From Bacteroides fragilis NCTC 9343 (GTDB taxonomy: Bacteria > Bacteroidota > Bacteroidia > Bacteroidales > Bacteroidaceae), in the NCBI RefSeq assembly GCF_000025985.1, contig NC_003228.3:3844001-3908000 (forward strand): a DNA stretch of 64,000 nucleotides, in the 5' to 3' direction. Every line of letters begins with the position of its first letter. Within the stretch, counting starts at the first letter, position 1. The notes under the pieces were generated by a model. The model searched no databases. It worked only from the letters and a program-made list of their open reading frames with translations, and was not told where the DNA came from. Positions 30,717-40,080 of the stretch are shown in pieces. The translations under genes were made by a program, and so were the position numbers.

Positions 30717-31718
30717 CTATTTATTTACAAATTTGAAATAATGTTCATTATATCGATTACCGATATTGGGATATTTCTTTAGAAGCAATTCTATATTGGA
30801 AACATCTTCTGTTGACAAATTAACATTGGCAGCTTCTGCATTTTCTTCCAAATACTTTATCCGTTTAGTGCCCGGAATGGGGATAATATTCTCACTTTGT
30901 GCTAATAACCAAGCCAAAGCAAGCTGAGATGAGGTTATTCCTTTATTTTCTGCCATTTCTGCAAATTCAGCAGCCAGTTTCTTGTTATTTTCCCAATATA
31001 CGCCATTATAACGTGGTAAATGCTTTCGGAGGTCATTTTCTCCTAATGTGTGTACATTGATAGTATTTGTTACCAATCCTCTGCTTAATGGTGAAAATGG
31101 GACTAAAGTTACTTCCAATTCTTTTGTCAATGGTAAAATCTCTTTTTCAACGTCACGAGTTAATAAAGAATATTCACTTTGAACAGCAGATATGGGATGA
31201 ATAGCACAGGCTCTCCGCAATGATTCGGAAGAACATTCGCTTAATCCTAAATAACGTACTTTACCCTCTTTTACCAATTCTGCCATAGCACCAACGGTTT
31301 CTTCAATCGGTATTGTCGGGTCTATCCGATGTGCATAGTACAAATCTATAGTTTCAATATTCAACCTTTTCAAACTGCTTTCTACTGCTTGTTTTAGATA
31401 TTTAGGAGAAGCATCCACATAACTTTCACCACCGGCAAATACACTGCCTTGATTATTACGTAAACGGAAACCGAATTTTGTTGCAATAAAAATCTGATTT
31501 CTTTTTTCAACCAATACTTTAGATAATAATTCTTCATTTGCACCATTGCCATACACATCGGCAGTGTCCCAAAAGTTAACTCCGAGTTCCAATGCACGAT
31601 ACAATGTTTTGATACTTTCTTTTTCATCGGCTACTCCATATGCAGCACTCATACCCATACAACCTAATCCGATAGCGGACAAGCTTACTCCTGTTTTACC
31701 TAATTTTCTGTACTTCAT
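30717..31718 (-). CDS. Aldo/keto reductase
   Basis: A 333-aa NAD(P)H-dependent oxidoreductase with a (beta/alpha)8 barrel. Family motifs: [12 protein letters not shown], the catalytic Asp and Tyr in [12 protein letters not shown], Lys in IATKFGF, and YYAHRIDP. Nucleotide-binding residues are in [15 protein letters not shown]. The substrate is unknown; the closest look is to the AKR13/yakc-type reductases. It is on the minus strand downstream of an AraC regulator, a cupin lipoprotein and a Crp-type regulator, which form a cargo cassette, perhaps for response to a reactive carbonyl or other toxic compound. Confidence 0.9.
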   Translation of the reverse strand: MKYRKLGKTGVSLSAIGLGCMGMSAAYGVADEKESIKTLYRALELGVNFWDTADVYGNGANEELLSKVLVEKRNQIFIATKFGFRLRNNQGSVFAGGESYVDASPKYLKQAVESSLKRLNIETIDLYYAHRIDPTIPIEETVGAMAELVKEGKVRYLGLSECSSESLRRACAIHPISAVQSEYSLLTRDVEKEILPLTKELEVTLVPFSPLSRGLVTNTINVHTLGENDLRKHLPRYNGVYWENNKKLAAEFAEMAENKGITSSQLALAWLLAQSENIIPIPGTKRIKYLEENAEAANVNLSTEDVSNIELLLKKYPNIGNRYNEHYFKFVNK

Positions 31719-31798
31719 AATTTATATTTTTAGTCGGTACAAAATTAAAGAAAGGCAATTGGGTGGATTGATACAATTCAAAGCATCACTTGCACAAA

Positions 31799-32704
31799 TC
31801 AAATAATTGTTCGTTCCCTGACTTCGCTTGGTGATTTGCCTGTATGCTTACGATAGAATTTACTGAAATAAGAAACTGTTTCAAATCCCAGACTATACGC
31901 TATTTCTGAAATAGAAAGATTACTGTGTAATAAGTATTGCGTACACTCTTTGATTATTCTTTCCGCTATCATTTCAGAGGTCGTTTTTCCTGTCGTATCT
32001 TTAATCACCTTATTTAAATGGTTAACGTGTACAGACAAGCGGTTTGCATAATCAGCAGGAGTACGTAAATTTAATACCGCATGCGGATAATCAATGGGAA
32101 ATTGCCTATCTAACAATTCAATGAATAATTCTGTAATACGTTGCGAAGCATTTAGATGTGACTCATACCGATTGGAATCCTGCATTTTTAAGGCTGTATG
32201 TATCAACAAATGAAGATAGCATCTTAAGACATCAAACTTATTTACATAGTCTGATTGATTTTCTTCCTGCATTTGCGTGTATATATCCAACACTTTAGCA
32301 ACTTGCGTATCATCCAAAAAGAAAACTTTATCTCCTGTTACTTTGAATAACGGAGTATTAGCTAATGAGCCGTTTTTTTCTTCCGACTGCACAAATCGTT
32401 CATTAAAAATGCAGAACACACCTTTCTGTTCTTCGCTGATTGATTCCCAAGCATAGGGAACTAAAGGATTGGAAAATAATAATGCAGGACGATTTACCAA
32501 AATCCATTTGTCTGCATAATATAACTTTCCTACACCTATAATCAATGTAACCTTATAAAATTCCCTGTAACTGAATTGTACTGTTCCAAAATTACATTGA
32601 CGGGAGAAAATATTAAAATAAGGTTTCTCCTTAGAATAGGTTGTATCCGATTGAAGGTCACAACTTTGTATTCTTTTATAGAATTGCGGAATGCTTTCAG
32701 GCAT
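31799..32704 (-). CDS. AraC-family transcription regulator
   Basis: 301 aa. An N-terminal cupin-like sensing domain is followed by a C-terminal double HTH (residues about 195-295): TPADYANRLSVHVNHLNKVI, then LSISEIAYSLGFETVSYFSKFYRKHTGKSPSE. It lies 80 bp upstream of the aldo/keto reductase on the same strand and probably controls it. Confidence 0.9.
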   Translation of the reverse strand: MPESIPQFYKRIQSCDLQSDTTYSKEKPYFNIFSRQCNFGTVQFSYREFYKVTLIIGVGKLYYADKWILVNRPALLFSNPLVPYAWESISEEQKGVFCIFNERFVQSEEKNGSLANTPLFKVTGDKVFFLDDTQVAKVLDIYTQMQEENQSDYVNKFDVLRCYLHLLIHTALKMQDSNRYESHLNASQRITELFIELLDRQFPIDYPHAVLNLRTPADYANRLSVHVNHLNKVIKDTTGKTTSEMIAERIIKECTQYLLHSNLSISEIAYSLGFETVSYFSKFYRKHTGKSPSEVRERTII

Positions 32705-32755
32705 AATACTATGGCTATTTATTGCAAAATAAACAATTATTTACCGAAGAACAGC

Positions 32756-33157
32756 TTACTTTTTAGGCAATAACACTATTAAATCCTCACACTCTTCTAT
32801 TAAATAGTATGCTATGAACACTAAAGACTCGGAATCTGATACATTATCAAAATGCAATATCGGCTTATTCTTAGGCTCATAGAATGCTTCTCCTGTTGTT
32901 AGCAATTGAGGACTTTCCCCTTCAATCTGAAATAATAAAGTTCCCGAAACAACATGACCTACAACTGGGCAAGGGTGCAAATGATACTCCGCCTTTCCGC
33001 TTTGTGGAATAACAACTCTCTTAATTTCAACTTTCGACAAACCTTGTTTTTCCTTCAATCGGACAGAAAAAAGATTGGTTCTTGCTACGTTTTTCTTTTC
33101 CATATTTGTGCAACAATTTAAAACGATTAATAAAATGAATATCGCTATCTTATTCAT
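32756..33157 (-). CDS. Cupin-domain lipoprotein
   Basis: 133 aa from ATG 33157; a TTG extension to 33178 is less likely. A lipoprotein signal (IAIFILLIVLNC-C) is followed by a single cupin barrel (AEYHLHPCPVVGHVVSGTLL with metal-type His, GEAFYEPKNKPILHFDN). The fold may bind a small molecule or metal in the periplasm. It is part of the AraC/aldo-keto reductase cassette. The exact role is unknown. Confidence 0.8.
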   Translation of the reverse strand: MNKIAIFILLIVLNCCTNMEKKNVARTNLFSVRLKEKQGLSKVEIKRVVIPQSGKAEYHLHPCPVVGHVVSGTLLFQIEGESPQLLTTGEAFYEPKNKPILHFDNVSDSESLVFIAYYLIEECEDLIVLLPKK

Positions 33158-33203
33158 GATTGATTTGTTTTGCTGCAAAGATAGAACGGAACAAGACCTT
33201 ATT

Positions 33204-33773
33204 TCATTGACCTATGTTAAGAGATTTAAGGCGGTTTAAAGATTCAGGTTTTATTCCGAGATAAGATGCAATATGATATTGCGACACATCTTGTTCTATA
33301 TTAGGATAAGTCTGTAATAGCAATTTATATCTGCCTAAAGCATTATCCATAAGTAATGATGTTTCTTTTCTACATTTTTTTATAAAGAGAGTATCTGCTA
33401 TATACTTTCCTAATTTATACCACTCATTTGACTCTTGTAGTAATTGGTCATAGTCGGATTTAGACAAACGATATATAACCGAATCTTCTAACGCTTGTAT
33501 ACTTCCTACACTTATTTCTCTCGTCAAAAAACTTCTATATGATGTGGTAAATGAACCTTCAAAATAAAAGTCACTGATATAATCATCTCCTTCCTTCTCT
33601 ATATAAGAACGTAAAACTCCCGTTTCTACAAAACCAATAAATGAACATACTTGTCCCTGATGCAATAAAAATTCTTTCTTCTTCAAAACAACTTCATCGC
33701 ATACATCCATCAATCTTCCATATGAATTGAATGATAGACCTATTTCCTTGATTATTAAGTCTTCTAATATCAT
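33204..33773 (-). CDS. Crp/Fnr-family regulator
   Basis: 189 aa from ATG 33773; the frame opens further upstream at 33827. The N-terminal cNMP-binding-like barrel (FLLHQGQVCSFIGFVETGVLRSYI) is typical of the Bacteroidetes Crp-like group. The short C-terminal HTH is DVSQYHIASYLGIKPESLNR. It stands 46 bp upstream of the cupin gene on the same strand and likely regulates this cassette. Confidence 0.85.
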   Translation of the reverse strand: MILEDLIIKEIGLSFNSYGRLMDVCDEVVLKKKEFLLHQGQVCSFIGFVETGVLRSYIEKEGDDYISDFYFEGSFTTSYRSFLTREISVGSIQALEDSVIYRLSKSDYDQLLQESNEWYKLGKYIADTLFIKKCRKETSLLMDNALGRYKLLLQTYPNIEQDVSQYHIASYLGIKPESLNRLKSLNIGQ

Positions 33774-34106
33774 ATTTACCGTTTGAGAGTACAAAATTAC
33801 CCAAAAGATTTCAAACAGATACTCCATTTAACAAACAAAATCACTATTTTTATAGTGAGGTTTTGAAACAATGGAAATGCTAAACAGATTGAAGAAATTC
33901 TTTCGTTTCTATATCGTTACAGCTTATTCTATACACTTCGTCTAAGCACCTGTTATTCAACTGATAAAATTCTTATTTTCGTTAAGTGAAAACGTAAATT
34001 GAATTAAGGGATTCACAAATAAGCAATTAAAAGCCACAACAACAAATAAAGCTGTATTAATAAAGAGATTACCAAACAAATAGCTATTTTTGCATTATAT
34101 TTATAG

Positions 34107-34460
34107 ATGTCTATGATAAATACAGAAACCATACAATCACTCATTGATACCGGAGAAGGCTATAATGTAGAATTTAAAGTCCGTGTATCCTCAAAAGTTC
34201 GTGAACTAACAGAGGAAATTTGCGCTTTCGCCAATGCAGACGGAGGATATTTACTTATTGGGGTAGATGATAATGGACTGATTACTGGCACAAATTTGGA
34301 AAATGACAAACACTCTGCCATCCAAGGCTCTATCAGTGAAATATCTCCGACTCTTCATCGTGAGACGTATGCGGTAAGTATTGAGAATAAGACAAGTTGG
34401 ATAATTGATGTCCTATCAGGGAAAGACAAGTTTATATATTTCCCGATTTTATCCTTGTGA
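34107..34460 (+). pseudogene. Degenerate AlbA_2-domain gene copy
   Basis: 117 aa, closely similar (by eye about 75-80%) to the first 115 residues of the full AlbA_2 gene at 35431. It shares SLIDTGEGYNVEFKVRVSSK and FANADGGYLLIGVDDNG. Compared with the full copy, a 2-base loss after GKDK shifts the frame, and the sequence stops 11 codons later. Homology to the next stretch persists for a few tens of bases and then fades. A -7-like TATTTTTG lies at 34085-34092. Probably a remnant of a paralogous gene; a short stand-alone AlbA-like protein is possible. Confidence 0.7.
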
Positions 34461-34541
34461 GGGGAAGTATTTGTTCCCCAAAATATGAATAACAGAGCAT
34501 TGTCACTCAGCAATAGTCAATATTAATCAAAAACACATATT

Positions 34542-35270
34542 ATGTTCCGCTATATTATTGAAACATTACCAGATTCAAGTTCTTTCAAAAAGTATTATAA
34601 TAAGACAAGAAGAGCCAAGAATATACGTAATAAGAAAAAGTACATTCCAGAATACTTAAAAGATAATAATTTTGAGGTTGAATTAAATTACAAACTATGG
34701 GTTACGAAAGGAGCTAGATTTAAGGCAAGTGAACGATGCGAAGAATTAGATGCTAGATATAATCGTATTGTAGGATGGGTATCCTCATATTTAATTATTT
34801 TTAGTGTTTTAAATCTATGCAAAATACCATTTTTTACTCTTCCTGATAATTGCAGTACATTTATATCCATCTCACTTTCCATATTAATTTTAGTTTTTAG
34901 CCAATTTGCTTATGCAAAAAATTACTCTGTTCATGCTAAAAATTATCACGAATGCGCTTTGGAAATAGCAAAATTATATAATGAACTACGGTCATTAAAA
35001 GTAAAATCAGAACATAGTATGCAGGAAGTTCTTAAAATAAAGGGTGAATATGAAAAGATACTCGATAGATACAATAATCATTTGCCTATTGATTTAATAA
35101 TGTTCAAGTTGGAGAAAAGAGAATATTTTAATATAAGCTTATATTCTAGTTTTTTTAATCATATAAGATACTTTATATTAGTTCGTTCTGCTTACTATTT
35201 TTGTGTATTCATTCTTCCCATTTTGTATTGCTCCATTTGTATAATCAATCTAGGAACATTCCTAAAATAA
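34542..35270 (+). CDS. SLATT-like two-helix membrane protein
   Basis: 242 aa with paired hydrophobic helices at about 81-102 (VGWVSSYLIIFSVLNLCKIP) and 107-125 (ISISLSILILVFSQFAYAK), and another hydrophobic stretch near the C-terminus (YYFCVFILPILYCSICIINL). The N-terminal NYKLWVTKGARFKASERCEEL and the helix after the membrane pair (YSVHAKNYHECALEIAKLYNELRSL) match SLATT proteins, predicted pore-forming effectors of anti-phage systems; one SLATT family is known to associate with reverse transcriptases. It lies about 1.5 kb before the reverse transcriptase-nitrilase gene on the same strand. Assignment is by pattern. Confidence 0.75.
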   Translation: MFRYIIETLPDSSSFKKYYNKTRRAKNIRNKKKYIPEYLKDNNFEVELNYKLWVTKGARFKASERCEELDARYNRIVGWVSSYLIIFSVLNLCKIPFFTLPDNCSTFISISLSILILVFSQFAYAKNYSVHAKNYHECALEIAKLYNELRSLKVKSEHSMQEVLKIKGEYEKILDRYNNHLPIDLIMFKLEKREYFNISLYSSFFNHIRYFILVRSAYYFCVFILPILYCSICIINLGTFLK

Positions 35271-35430
35271 ACGGAAATTTTCATGATGAGATTTTAAAGA
35301 GCATCCTGTTTTCAGATTTTCTCAGGTCCATCATATCTAAGATAAAAGAGACTTTCATGACAAATAGGCAGGAGTTTATGAACTACTTACCCAACAAACA
35401 ATTAACTTTGTACCACTATTTCAGAAAATT

Positions 35431-36810
35431 ATGCTTTACACAGAAAACCTACAGTCACTCATTGATAGCGGAAAAGGCTATAATGTAGAATTTAAAGTTC
35501 GTGTTCCTTCAAAAGTTCGTGAACTGACAGAGGAAATATGTGCTTTCGCCAATGCAGACGGAGGATATTTGCTTATTGGAGTAGATGATAACGGGCAAGT
35601 AGTAGATACTAATTTAGAAAACGATAAACGTTCTGCCATTCAAGGTTCTATCAGCGAAATATCTCCTGCACTCCACTGTGAATTGTATTCCGTAAATGTT
35701 GGGAATAAAACTGTTTGGGTAATTGATGTTCCGTCCGGCAAGGATAAACCTTATATATTTTCCGGTTCTATCTATGTGCGTGAAGGGGCAAACTCACAGA
35801 AACTTCGCACAGCCGAAGAAATGCGTAGCTTCTTTCAGGAATGTAACAAAATCTTTTTCGACCATATACCCTGTCATTGGTTCAATATCTACACGGATGC
35901 AGACGAACAAATGATTAAAGGCTTTCGAACAGAAGCCAAACTAAGTCCGTCCACACCCGACAAACAAATATTTGAGAACTTGGAACTGTTTATTGAAAAT
36001 GGAACGGCAAAGAACGGAGCAGCGATGTTCTTCGGAAAACAACCTGAAAGAAAATTTCCACACGCTGTTACAAGATGTGTTCTTTTCAAGGGAACGAATA
36101 AAGTCTATATTATAGATGATAAAACTTTCGGAGGTTCATTGTACCAACAGTATTTACAGGCAATGTCTTGGCTGGAAAGCAAACTGCAAGTAGCTTATAA
36201 AATAGAGGGAGCAGGACCAAGAGAGGAAATTTGGGAAATACCTCTGACCGTATTTAAAGAAGCCATTATAAACGCCCTGTCGCACCGTGATTACTACGAA
36301 CAAGGCGCAAGCATTATGATAGAAATGTTTGATGACCGGGTAGAAATTTCCAATCCCGGAGGACTTCTGCCTGTTGTGGCTAAAGATTTCGGGCATAAAA
36401 GCATGACACGTAATCCGCTAATATTCGGATTATTTACCCGTATGCACTTGGTAGAAAGAGTTGCATCCGGTATTCCTCGTATGCAGGAAGCCATGAGGGA
36501 AGCAAATCTGCCCGAACCGGAATTTCATACGGAAGGGATGTTTACGGTAGTGTTCAAACGGAAAAACACTAACTCTGCCAACCGTGACATAGTAAATGGC
36601 ATAATAAATGGCATAGTAAATGAGAATGAGCAAACGATTTTAAACCTGCTTAAAGCTAAACCGGGATTAAATGCTTCGGAAGTAGCTGAAAGTCTCTCTA
36701 AAAGTTGGAGAACAACTATGCGCTACCTTAAATCTCTAAATGATAAAGGTTTGGTTGAATTCAGAGGTGCCCCAAAAACCGGAGGATATTATTTAACAAG
36801 AAACATATAA
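35431..36810 (+). CDS. AlbA_2-domain / RecG-like ATP-binding protein
   Basis: 459 aa. Residues about 1-125 form an AlbA_2 (Schlafen-like) nucleic-acid-binding domain (GYNVEFKVRVPSKVRELTEE, ANADGGYLLIGVDDNG). A helical middle is followed by a GHKL-like ATPase domain (KEAIINALSHRDYY, EISNPGGLLP, RNPLIFGLFTRMHLVER). The C-terminus is a winged HTH (GLNASEVAESLSKSWRTTMR), preceded by a repeat-like NGIINGIVNEN. Probably a transcription regulator. It ends 4 bp before the reverse transcriptase gene, so the two are co-transcribed. A -7-like box TAACTTTG lies at 35403-35410. Confidence 0.85.
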   Translation: MLYTENLQSLIDSGKGYNVEFKVRVPSKVRELTEEICAFANADGGYLLIGVDDNGQVVDTNLENDKRSAIQGSISEISPALHCELYSVNVGNKTVWVIDVPSGKDKPYIFSGSIYVREGANSQKLRTAEEMRSFFQECNKIFFDHIPCHWFNIYTDADEQMIKGFRTEAKLSPSTPDKQIFENLELFIENGTAKNGAAMFFGKQPERKFPHAVTRCVLFKGTNKVYIIDDKTFGGSLYQQYLQAMSWLESKLQVAYKIEGAGPREEIWEIPLTVFKEAIINALSHRDYYEQGASIMIEMFDDRVEISNPGGLLPVVAKDFGHKSMTRNPLIFGLFTRMHLVERVASGIPRMQEAMREANLPEPEFHTEGMFTVVFKRKNTNSANRDIVNGIINGIVNENEQTILNLLKAKPGLNASEVAESLSKSWRTTMRYLKSLNDKGLVEFRGAPKTGGYYLTRNI

Positions 36811-36814
36811 AAGT

Positions 36815-39800
36815 ATGATAGATAATAAACTATTTACATTTCAACAAATATACGAAGCTTATCGTAAATTGAAAAGCTATATTTATTATGATAATACATC
36901 TTTATTTATTAGAAAAGAATTCTCCAGTTTCGAATCTTCAATATTAGCAGGTGAGAATTTTGAAGATAATTTTAAAAAGAAGATGAAAAGTTTGTATGAC
37001 ATCTTGAATTCTGATAATTATCAAACTGATTTAGATAAACTTGTAAGCAAAATAGGTTATAAACTTGTACCTAAATCTATAAAGAAAAAAGAAAGCACAA
37101 TAGTCACCAATATACCTCATACAGGGAAAATAGAGGTAGAAAGTTATAATATATTAATAGATGCACCTATTGAAATACATATAATATCAGTATTGTGGTT
37201 AATAGTAGCAGGAAAAGAACTTTGCAAATATGTAAATGAAAACAATTATGCTTATAAGTTATTGCTATTAGATGAATCTTATCTACCAATGACAGATATT
37301 AAGATTGAGACCAATAAGGAGAACTATGTTGTTACTGGCTTGCAACTCTATGAACCTTATTTTATTGGCTATCAAAATTGGAGAGATAATGCATTAAATT
37401 CAGCCACAAAACTCTTAGATGATAACAAAGATGCCACCATTCTAAGCCTTGATATACAAAGATATTTCTACTCAGTCAGAATAGACTTGGATTCAATTAA
37501 AAACAGATGTTCACATTCCAATAAACAAATTGAGAAATGCTTTCATCTGCTTCAAATTATAAACAAAACTTATACATCAAAAATAAACAAGTTATTAGAC
37601 ATCCCACTAACAAATGATGAATTGAATGCTGGATATACAATTTTACCTATAGGCCTTCTATCCTCTGGACTATTAGGAAATTTATATTTAGAAGATTTTG
37701 ACAAAACGATAAAAGAAGAATTAAATCCCGCTTATTATGGAAGATATGTAGATGATATTCTTTTTGTATTTAGTGATCGAAAGGTCAAATTAGAGGTGAA
37801 CAATCCTATTCATGATTTTATTGATCGATATTTTATTAAAAAAAATATATTGGAAACAATACTAGATGAAAACAATATTACCTATCTCTTACCAGTTGGT
37901 TCTCATAAGTTAAAAATTCAATCTGAAAAAGTAATATTAGAGCATTTTAATCATAAAGAATCTAGAGCAGCAATTAATATATTTAAAAAAAATCTAGATA
38001 AAAATCGGAGTGAATTTCGTTTTCTTCCATATGAGGAAAACATTGATAATGAATTTGATAACGAAGCATTTTCAATGCATTATTCAGACTCTATTAATAA
38101 ACTTAGAAGTATTAAAGAGTTCAAAGAAGATAAATATGGAGCCTCCAAATTTTTAGCTCATAAAATATTTCTTTCAAAAATATCTCCTAATGAAAAAGAT
38201 TACAATAGAAAATATTTTTTTCAATCTTCGAAACAGATACTGACTTTCTTTAAAGGTTCTACTGCTCTATCTCTATATACTTTATGGGAAAAAGTAGCGA
38301 CATATTTTGTTATAAACAACGAATCCAAATGTCTAATTATTTTCTACAATCAAGTACTAAACACAATAAATAATATTAAGACAGTCAATGGTGAAAACAA
38401 AATAAAAGAGGATTTAAAAGAATTTTTATTTATCTCTATTGCAATGCCTATTTCTATGCGAATGAATATCAAAATAGATAATAACAATGACGATGTGGTA
38501 ATACATAAGCTAGCAGATGATATTAGAAAAACAAATATGTTTAGACAGAATTTATTAGGAATAAGTTGTATTAATTATACTGATTATATAGATCATATTA
38601 CAAATGACTTATTTCATATAAATATCAAAAATATAAAGGACTTAAAAATTCAAATCAATATAGCAAAATTTATATCCCCACGTTTCGTGCACTACCACGA
38701 ATTCAACATACTTAACATCTATCAAGTATTTTCCAGTATAAATAAAGAGTCCGACATTCGATTATTTGACAAAATACAGGATATCGCTTTTAATCAGTAC
38801 AAAGAATTCAATTACGATTGGAGATTTTTATATAGTAATACAGATCCAATATATCCTAAAGATTTTTTCACTTTAACACAATCAGAAAACAGTAATTGCA
38901 AAAATATAAATATATTAGAAGACAACGAAGTTGAATGCAACAAAAAAATAGGCCTTGCAAATATTGAAGTTTCAGAAAATGATATTTTATCTGCTATAAA
39001 AATGATTCCAAATATCTCAAAAGAGAGAAGAAAAAGGATTTTTGAAATAATGAATTATTCACACAAGAAACACGTAGACTTAGTAGTATTACCTGAAGTT
39101 TCTGTACCTTTTGAATGGATTGACTTTTTTGCAGAACAAAGCAAGAATAACAATATTGCATTTATTATTGGCTTAGAACATGTTGTTAGCTCATATAACT
39201 TTGCATATAATTTTACAGCAACAATTCTTCCAATAAAACAAAAAGAATTTACAACATGTTTAGTTAGAATTCGTCTTAAAAACTATTATTCACACTCTGA
39301 AAAAGAACTCCTAAAGGGATATAGACTTATAAACCCCTCAGAAATTAAACCAGAATTAAAACTATACGATTTATTTCACTGGAGAAAATCGTACTTTTCT
39401 GTATATAATTGCTTTGAACTCGCCAATATCTCAGATCGTGCATTATTTAAATCTAAATTAGATTTCATTGTTGCAACAGAGTACAATAAAGATATTAACT
39501 ATTTCTCAGATATTGCAGGTTCATGGGTTAGAGATTTACATTGCTTCTTCGTACAAGCAAACTCCTCACAATATGGAGATTCAAGAATCGTTCAACCAGC
39601 AAAAAGTGACTTTAAAAATATGATATCTGTAAAAGGAGGTAAGCACCCCGTTGTCTTGATAGATGAATTACAGATCGATAAACTAAGAGATTTCCAAAAC
39701 AAAGAATACAATTTGCAAAAAGAATTAATAGATAAAGAAAAAACACATTTAAAGCCAACACCTCCTGACTTTAATAAAGACAATGTTTTAAAAAGAATAA

Positions 39801-39817
39801 AAGATGAGCCTATATAG
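36815..39817 (+). CDS. Reverse transcriptase-nitrilase fusion (DRT type 1-like defence protein)
   Basis: 1000 aa. The reverse transcriptase part has motif A with catalytic Asp213 (LSLDIQRYF), PIGLLSSGLLGNLYLEDFD, and YVDD at residues 311-314 (GRYVDDILFVF). A long helical linker follows. Residues about 730-980 form a nitrilase-like domain with the Glu-Lys-Cys triad at Glu761 (VVLPEVSVP), Lys822 (RIRLKNYYSHSE) and Cys866 (VYNCFELAN). This architecture is that of UG1-type reverse transcriptases of defence system DRT type 1, which protect against phages. There is no maturase or endonuclease domain, so it is not a group II intron protein. It is very AT-rich, the last gene before attR, and 4 bp after the AlbA_2 gene. 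Confidence 0.9.
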   Translation: MIDNKLFTFQQIYEAYRKLKSYIYYDNTSLFIRKEFSSFESSILAGENFEDNFKKKMKSLYDILNSDNYQTDLDKLVSKIGYKLVPKSIKKKESTIVTNIPHTGKIEVESYNILIDAPIEIHIISVLWLIVAGKELCKYVNENNYAYKLLLLDESYLPMTDIKIETNKENYVVTGLQLYEPYFIGYQNWRDNALNSATKLLDDNKDATILSLDIQRYFYSVRIDLDSIKNRCSHSNKQIEKCFHLLQIINKTYTSKINKLLDIPLTNDELNAGYTILPIGLLSSGLLGNLYLEDFDKTIKEELNPAYYGRYVDDILFVFSDRKVKLEVNNPIHDFIDRYFIKKNILETILDENNITYLLPVGSHKLKIQSEKVILEHFNHKESRAAINIFKKNLDKNRSEFRFLPYEENIDNEFDNEAFSMHYSDSINKLRSIKEFKEDKYGASKFLAHKIFLSKISPNEKDYNRKYFFQSSKQILTFFKGSTALSLYTLWEKVATYFVINNESKCLIIFYNQVLNTINNIKTVNGENKIKEDLKEFLFISIAMPISMRMNIKIDNNNDDVVIHKLADDIRKTNMFRQNLLGISCINYTDYIDHITNDLFHINIKNIKDLKIQINIAKFISPRFVHYHEFNILNIYQVFSSINKESDIRLFDKIQDIAFNQYKEFNYDWRFLYSNTDPIYPKDFFTLTQSENSNCKNINILEDNEVECNKKIGLANIEVSENDILSAIKMIPNISKERRKRIFEIMNYSHKKHVDLVVLPEVSVPFEWIDFFAEQSKNNNIAFIIGLEHVVSSYNFAYNFTATILPIKQKEFTTCLVRIRLKNYYSHSEKELLKGYRLINPSEIKPELKLYDLFHWRKSYFSVYNCFELANISDRALFKSKLDFIVATEYNKDINYFSDIAGSWVRDLHCFFVQANSSQYGDSRIVQPAKSDFKNMISVKGGKHPVVLIDELQIDKLRDFQNKEYNLQKELIDKEKTHLKPTPPDFNKDNVLKRIKDEPI

Positions 39818-39828
39818 AATAATTTTAC

Positions 39829-39836
39829 TATCTTTG
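39829..39836 (+). promoter_or_regulatory. Possible -7 box after the reverse transcriptase gene
   Basis: TATCTTTG 12 nt past the stop, facing attR, with no TTTG at -33. The 150 bp up to attR hold no ORF but contain ACACAAACTTGTGT (inverted repeat), so an RNA gene or integrase-binding arm is possible. Confidence 0.35.
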
Positions 39837-39971
39837 CATTCAGAAATCGAACCTAAGACACAAACTTGTGTTGAACGGTGCAAAGCTGTGAAAACCTTAT
39901 TCAAGGGACTAACATCGTGATAAAGATATAACTTATTGAGAAATAGTGCTATACAAACTTATTTTCGGTTG

Positions 39972-39986
39972 CTGGTGGCACCACTT
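39972..39986. repeat. attR core
   Basis: CTGGTGGCACCACTT, identical to the end of tRNA-Phe (19344-19358). It marks the right junction with the chromosome. Confidence 0.9.
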
Positions 39987-39992
39987 CAAAAT

Positions 39993-40028
39993 AAAAAACG
40001 TTGTGAATCATCTTTCGCAACGTTTTTT
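39993..40028. terminator. Terminator at the right flank of the element
   Basis: An 11-bp inverted repeat (39993-40003 with 40018-40028) with A and T runs on both sides. Probably the original terminator of tRNA-Phe before the insertion; it can also end the convergent minus-strand operon. Confidence 0.85.
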
Positions 40029-40080
40029 ATTTATCTCCACAAACTATATTAGTAACCTTTTTATGGTTCAAACTAGTACT

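Larger units (their letters stand above)
19344..39986. mobile_element. Integrative mobilizable element in tRNA-Phe, 20.6 kb
   Basis: Bounded by a 15-bp direct repeat of the tRNA-Phe 3' end (CTGGTGGCACCACTT). An integrase gene is next to the left end. The backbone has small HTH proteins, a VapE-like helicase, a primase, an oriT-like region, mobC-like and relaxase genes, and an RteC-like regulator. No conjugation (Tra) genes are seen, so transfer would need a helper element. Cargo lies at both ends: a two-gene membrane module on the left; an AraC/cupin/Crp/aldo-keto reductase cassette and a reverse transcriptase-nitrilase locus on the right. The integrase and RteC-like genes are each frameshifted, so mobility may be impaired. 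The cargo at 20.9-23.5 and 34.5-39.8 kb is visibly more AT-rich than the backbone. Confidence 0.9.

Noticed and set aside
36815..39817. Reverse transcriptase as group II intron, retron or diversity-generating element
   Set aside because: No maturase or endonuclease domain and no intron-like ends. A C-terminal nitrilase domain is present. No msr/msd-like or template/variable repeats were seen nearby.
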